A DNA stretch of 64,000 nt from Lichina pygmaea. Taxonomy: Eukaryota > Ascomycota > Lichinomycetes > Lichinales > Lichinaceae. The position numbers were made by a program, and so were the translations under genes. Below the pieces are notes generated by a model that saw nothing but the letters and a program-made list of their open reading frames with translations, was not told the DNA's origin and did not search any database. Below are positions 62,634 to 64,000 of the stretch, piece after piece (position 1 is the stretch's first letter; every line of letters starts with the position of its first letter). Location of the stretch: the NCBI GenBank assembly GCA_963422465.1, contig OY730173.1, forward strand, positions 248,001 through 312,000. The letters are read 5' to 3'.

Positions 62634-63212
62634 AGCTCTGGGTTTCCAGTAGTGATACTTTCAGGGAGTTGAGAGAGTTGAGGGAAAGAGAAAAGTACCC
62701 TGACTTCCCAGCAGTAGTGATCTAGCCCTGAGTCCAGACCTCAGAGCTAGACTTTCCTGGGCAGCTTCTTCCTTCTAAGCTCTGGGTTAGGTCTGGGAGT
62801 ATTCACCTAGACTAGGGACCAGACCCTCTATCTAGACTTCCCTTGAATTCTTAGATTCTGCCAGCCAAGAGTAGAGCTCAAGTCATTCCACTTTTCCACT
62901 CTCTGTTTTCCTCTTGAACTGGGAGTACTTACTCAATCCTGGGACCACACCCCAAGACTGAGTGTTCCTAGGTAATTGGGGCCTGTCTCCAGTTGTCCAG
63001 CAAACCACTGGCCTCTCTCTCTTGTTATTGGTAGTCTGTTGCTTGTTGAAGTTAAAGATCGTAGAGTCTGGGATCACAACTTTTGACAAACAGGTTGAGT
63101 TTTCCAAAGTGATGGGTTTTCACCTTAAGGTTTTGGTGGTTTGAGGGTGGAACTCGGCTGGTTTCCAGGACGTCTGACAAAATGCGGTGATTGTCAGAAG
63201 TGATGGTCCTTG
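62634..63212 (-). other. LINE-B 5' UTR
   Basis: About 580 bp, alignable with the LINE-A leader (shared GACTAGATT/AGACTTTCC blocks near 62720-62850 and TTTTGACAAACAGG near 63080). No gene seen. The junction with Gypsy-B is at about 63212. Confidence 0.7.
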
Positions 63213-64000
63213 GAAGGTGATCCAGTGGCAACAGTGTCACAGATACTAAGGGATAGTGTCAGGCACAGTCAAGAAGTGTCTCTCTCAGACTGCAGCTTGG
63301 AAAATAACTGTCTCTTCTACAAGAACTGACTCTGGATCCCTGAGAACAATGAGCTATGCCTACACCTGTTCCAAGAAGCCTATGACCAAGCAATGGCTGG
63401 CCACACTGGGATTGCCAAGACCCACAATCTCCTGTCTTGTTGGTACTATTGGCCAAAGATGGTGAACATCATACAGCAGTACATCAGAAATTGTCATGTC
63501 TACTCTTGAGCAAAGCCTGCCCATGATCACCAAGGAGAGCTGCTGTCTCTTCCTGTACCTCAGCAATATTGGCAGGATCTGGCTATGGATTTCATTACTG
63601 ACTTGCCCAAGTCAAGAGATACCTGCTTCCTTGGTGCTAAGCATATCTGGGTTATCACTGACTGTCTCACCAAAGAACACCACTTTATGCCATGTGCTGA
63701 GATAACAACCTCACATCTTGTCTGGATGTTCATCCAGTTTGTTGTCTGTACCCATAGCTTGCCAAGGAGTATTGTCTCAGACAGAGGAGGTCAGTTTGTC
63801 AGCTCATTCTGGAAAGCACTCTGTACCCATCTTAACATCATGCTATGACTATCCTCAGAACACTACCCAGAGACAGATAGTCAGACAGAACAAGAGAATC
63901 AGGAGCTTGAACACTACCTGACATCCTTTGTCAACTATCTTCAAGATGACTAGGTCTAATAGCTTCCTCTGGCAGAGTTCACGCAGAACAACTTGTTACA
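63213..64000 (+). pseudogene. Gypsy-B copy 2 integrase fossil, right window edge
   Basis: Matches 22584-23370 of Gypsy-B copy 1. Plus strand: HTGIAKTHNLL zinc-binding region near 63400, MDFITDLPKSRDTC near 63585, GGQFVSSFWKAL near 63790. Starts abruptly at the LINE-B 5' end and continues beyond the window. Several breaks. Confidence 0.85.

Larger units (their letters stand above)
45446..63212 (-). mobile_element. LINE-B full-length element, split in three by Gypsy-A copy 4 and LINE-A copy 2
   Basis: Own sequence: 63212-61181 (5' UTR, ORF1), 55415-55088 (ORF2 start) and 48561-45446 (rest of ORF2, 3' UTR, tail), about 5.45 kb. Joins are proved by AAACCTCTGGGTT (55403-55415, 61181-61193) around LINE-A and TGTAC (48557-48561, 55088-55092) around Gypsy-A. 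The outer flanks do not match: left is a LINE-B fragment, right is Gypsy-B pol. Same layout as LINE-A, with clearly diverged protein sequence. Confidence 0.9.

Noticed and set aside
1-64000. Host protein-coding genes between elements
   Set aside because: Every stretch could be assigned to an LTR element, LINE, SINE or X, except a 31 bp strip at 39531-39561.

Overview
The window is a solid stack of nested retroelements; no host gene, rRNA, tRNA gene or CRISPR array could be supported. It looks like the genome of a filamentous ascomycete (Pezizomycotina): the LTR elements are Ty3/Gypsy chromoviruses with a C-terminal chromodomain, and the LINEs are Tad/I-like, with an ORF1 carrying CCHC knuckles, an apurinic-type endonuclease plus RT in ORF2, and a C-terminal C-x-C-x7-H-x4-C motif. 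Genus cannot be told. Older copies have lost CpG to TpG/CpA, which suggests CpG methylation decay rather than classical CpA-directed RIP.

Names used here (mine): Gypsy-A (about 6.5 kb, ~600 bp LTRs, four copies plus one LTR remnant), Gypsy-B (330 bp LTRs, two copies), LINE-A and LINE-B (each 5.3-5.5 kb full length), SINE-1 (~440 bp, tRNA-like head and LINE-like tail), and X (a ~1.1 kb sequence always found as the 5' half of X-LINE chimeras).

Layout. 1-36894: Gypsy-B copy 1 (+), split by two Gypsy-A elements. The first (minus, 1032-20195) itself contains a younger, nearly whole Gypsy-A (4049-10590), a LINE-A stub (11649-12129), a SINE-1 (12299-12735) and an X/LINE-B chimera (14071-19180) that holds a further LINE-A (15017-17075). 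The second (plus, 23712-36185) carries a LINE-A stub in its 5' LTR and a full-length LINE-A (30335-35643) in its 3' LTR. Gypsy-B copy 1 sits in an X/LINE-A chimera (minus, 36895-39530). 39562-43559: an LTR remnant split by another X/LINE-A chimera and a LINE-B stub. 43570-45445: a LINE-A and a LINE-B fragment. 45446-63212: a full-length LINE-B (minus) split by a whole Gypsy-A (48562-55087) and a full-length LINE-A (55416-61180) that is itself split by SINE-1. 63213-64000: Gypsy-B copy 2. Most joins are proved by matching target-site duplications.

Most notable. (1) Every Gypsy-A copy carries, between pol and the 3' LTR and on the opposite strand, a small gene with a Zn2Cys6-like cysteine array and a predicted coiled coil. 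It is led by a TATA box inside the LTR, and its divergence between subtypes is strongly biased to synonymous sites. The LTR therefore looks like a bidirectional promoter with dyad-symmetric repeats between two TATA boxes. (2) X is joined, always at its same 3' end, to three different points in two LINE families with short microhomology and in a compatible reading frame, like the WEIRD-MGL (MINE) chimeras known from Magnaporthe. (3) SINE-1 shares a 3' hairpin and tail with the LINEs, pointing to a SINE/LINE partnership. LTR elements are described as fossils.
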